NCBI GenBank assembly: GCA_016213505.1
Contig: JACRAF010000068.1
Location: forward strand, 1-64,000
Direction: 5' to 3'
DNA length: 64,000 bases
From: Devosia nanyangense
Lineage (GTDB): Bacteria; Pseudomonadota; Alphaproteobacteria; Rhizobiales; Devosiaceae
The notes beneath the pieces were generated by a model, which made no database searches, was not told the origin of the DNA, and worked only from the letters and a program-made list of their open reading frames with translations. This document shows positions 62,391 to 64,000 of the stretch, in pieces. Made by a program: the position numbers and the translations under genes. Position 1 is the first letter of the stretch, and the number at the start of each line of letters is the position of its first letter.

Positions 62391-63248
62391 GTGTTCTCAA
62401 CCTCGAACGACGATTTTGTCGCGCTGCACTACCAGCCGATGGCCGCCCGCCATGGCCGGATCGTCGGCATGGAAGCGTTGATGCGCTGGCACCATCGCGA
62501 GCGCGGCCCGATCTCGCCCGAAGCCTTCATCCCGATCTTCGAGCACAGCGGGGCCATCGTGCCGCTGTCGCGCTGGGCCCTCGGCCAGGCCTGCCGCGAC
62601 GCGGCGTCCTGGCGGCAGCCGCTGCTGGTTGCAGTCGACCTCTCGTCGATCCAGATCGACGAGGAGGACCTGCCCGCGCTGGTCTCGGCGGAGCTGGCCC
62701 GCTCCGGGCTGGCGCCGCACAGGTTGGAACTGGAGGTGATGGCCACGGCGCTGGCGAGCGACGCACGCCGGATCGCCGCCACCATGACCCGGCTGCGGAC
62801 CCTGGGCGTCGGCCTCACGCTCGCCGATTTCGGCGCCGGGGACGCCGGGCCCACGCGTCTCCGGAAATATCCGTTCTCCAAACTCAAGATCGCGCGCGGC
62901 CTGGTCGCCGGCATCGAGGCCTCCGCTTCGGCCCGTTCGATCATCCACATGGCCGTCGAGCTCGGCCATTCGCTGGGGCTGTCGGTCGCCGCCGAGGGCA
63001 TTGAGACGCCTGCGCAACTGGCCTTCCTCGAGGACCAAGGCTGCGACTGGATGCAGGGATACTTCATCGGCCGCCCGGCCCCGATCGAGGCGCTGGGCGA
63101 ACTGACCGGCAACACCGATCGCCCGGCGGGCGTGAGCGCACCGACCTACGCCTTCGCCGCGACCGGCTGGACCAACCCGCCATTCGCGCCGCCTGAGCCG
63201 GCGACATCTCGCGTTGATGAGGGACGTTTCCGCCATGCGCGCACGTGA
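62391..63248 (+). CDS. EAL-domain protein, probably catalytically impaired
   Basis: A 285-residue EAL domain without GGDEF. E-A-L is intact (G-M-E-A-L-M-R-W), as are L-K-I, A-E-G-I-E-T and Q-G-Y-F-I-G-R-P. But the D-D-F-G metal motif reads A-D-F-G, and the usual T-E after L-E reads M-A. Loss of two metal ligands argues against c-di-GMP hydrolysis and for a binding or signalling role. Start GTG 62391 chosen; a TTG lies 18 nt upstream. Its end overlaps the PAS gene by 14 nt. Confidence 0.78.
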   Translation: MFSTSNDDFVALHYQPMAARHGRIVGMEALMRWHHRERGPISPEAFIPIFEHSGAIVPLSRWALGQACRDAASWRQPLLVAVDLSSIQIDEEDLPALVSAELARSGLAPHRLELEVMATALASDARRIAATMTRLRTLGVGLTLADFGAGDAGPTRLRKYPFSKLKIARGLVAGIEASASARSIIHMAVELGHSLGLSVAAEGIETPAQLAFLEDQGCDWMQGYFIGRPAPIEALGELTGNTDRPAGVSAPTYAFAATGWTNPPFAPPEPATSRVDEGRFRHART

Positions 63249-64000
63249 TCCCACCAAGCTCAAGGCCCTGGAGCTGAAATATCGCGGCCTCGCCATGGAG
63301 GACGGTCTGTGGGAGGCCGCGCGGGCGCTGGCGGCACAGGTTGGAGCGCCCGCCAAACCCGCGCGATTGCGCAAGAGCAGCACCCAATATCCGTTCGAGA
63401 CGGCGCTGACCCAGCAATTGCGGGCGATGGAGGCCCGCTACGGCGCGCTGATCGACGGTGCGCCGGATGCCATGGTGGTCACCAATGCCGCCGGCGAGAT
63501 CATCCTGGTCAACAGCAAGGCGGGCAAGCAGTTCGGCTACGAGCGCGAAGGACTGCTCGGCCTCGAGATCACGGTCATCGCCACCGGCGGCTTCCCCGAG
63601 CAGTTGCTCGCCGCGGGCGTCGAGGCGGCGATGGCCGCGGCGGGCGAACAGGCAGTGGCCGGCATCGAACTTGGTGGTATCCGCAAGGACAACAGCCGTT
63701 TTCCGCTCGAGGCGATGCTGAGCCTCGTCGACAGCGCCGAGGGCCCGATGGTGATGCTGGCGCTGCGCGACATCAGCGCGCGCCGAGTCACCGAACGGCA
63801 CCTGGTGGAAGCAGAGGCCCGTCTTCGCAGCTACCTCGAGGCGGCGCCCGACGCCATCGTCGCCGTCAACAAGCGGGGTCGCATCAGCCTGGTCAACGCC
63901 CAGACCGAGGAGATGTTCGGCTACCATCGCGACGATCTGCTCGGCCAGCCGGTGACGGCGATCCTGCCCGAGGAGCTGGCGCAGCGTCTGCTCGCCGAGC
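63235..64000 (+). CDS. Tandem-PAS sensor protein (partial, runs off the window)
   Basis: The ATG at 63235, inside the end of the EAL gene, opens a frame uninterrupted to the window edge (255 codons). After a 60-residue helical lead come two PAS domains: L-I-D-G-A-P-D-A-M-V-V-T-N (about 80-190, ending L-A-L-R-D-I-S-A-R-R) and Y-L-E-A-A-P-D-A-I-V-A-V-N (from about 205). The second begins like FixL-type PAS domains. A histidine kinase or GGDEF output probably follows outside the window. Confidence 0.8.
   Translation, partial: MRARDPTKLKALELKYRGLAMEDGLWEAARALAAQVGAPAKPARLRKSSTQYPFETALTQQLRAMEARYGALIDGAPDAMVVTNAAGEIILVNSKAGKQFGYEREGLLGLEITVIATGGFPEQLLAAGVEAAMAAAGEQAVAGIELGGIRKDNSRFPLEAMLSLVDSAEGPMVMLALRDISARRVTERHLVEAEARLRSYLEAAPDAIVAVNKRGRISLVNAQTEEMFGYHRDDLLGQPVTAILPEELAQRLLAE

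Overview
The window is a chromosomal segment of a high-GC alphaproteobacterium, most likely of the order Hyphomicrobiales (Devosia-like relatives are a guess). The basis is the FixL-FixJ-FixK cascade, an FMN-riboswitch-controlled RibN, the alphaproteobacterial form of L-rhamnose uptake and catabolism, and frequent GTG/TTG starts. Genus cannot be settled from the sequence alone.

Positions 1-14.2 kb are mixed housekeeping and accessory genes. The left edge holds the last codons of an IS110-type transposase. Then come a VOC-family protein, an FMN riboswitch with the riboflavin importer ribN, an SDR enzyme, purU with a tautomerase, and a decayed second copy of the purU 3' end next to an unrecognised gene. 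A sulfate-uptake operon (Rrf2-type regulator, cysP, cysT, cysW, cysA), a YbaL-type K+/H+ antiporter and a secreted papain-like protease follow.

Positions 14.3-26.2 kb are a divergent deoxysugar catabolic locus. Leftward: DapA-family aldolase, enolase-superfamily dehydratase, amidohydrolase-type lactonase, FadR-type regulator, rhaM, rhmD. Rightward: aldo/keto reductase, a complete sugar ABC transporter, SDR dehydrogenase. Together they read as a non-phosphorylative L-rhamnose (and possibly L-fucose) route: import, anomer interconversion, oxidation to the lactone, hydrolysis, dehydration, then either aldol cleavage or further oxidation. Two FadR-type operators lie in the divergent promoter.

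Positions 26.5-62.2 kb form the most striking part, a low-oxygen response island. In the middle are fixL (heme-PAS histidine kinase), fixJ, a stand-alone receiver-like protein and fixK. Around them I found thirteen perfect TTGA-N6-TCAA boxes, the FNR/FixK recognition pattern, nearly all at a distance placing a start site 41.5 bp downstream and just ahead of a gene. The putative regulon holds cydABX and cydDC (bd oxidase and its maturation exporter), three P-type ATPases, two tandem universal stress proteins, ppsA, a glucokinase/aldolase/phosphofructokinase operon, an acyl-CoA-synthetase/GNAT protein acyltransferase, CBS-BON and BON proteins, GyrI-like and bactofilin-like proteins, an orphan FixJ-type DNA-binding domain and several very small membrane proteins. 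Its content resembles the mycobacterial DosR dormancy regulon although the sensors and regulators are unrelated.

Positions 60.7-64 kb hold signalling genes: a receiver-domain protein, the orphan LuxR-type domain, a degenerate EAL protein and the start of a tandem-PAS sensor running off the right edge. No rRNA, tRNA or CRISPR array was recognised.
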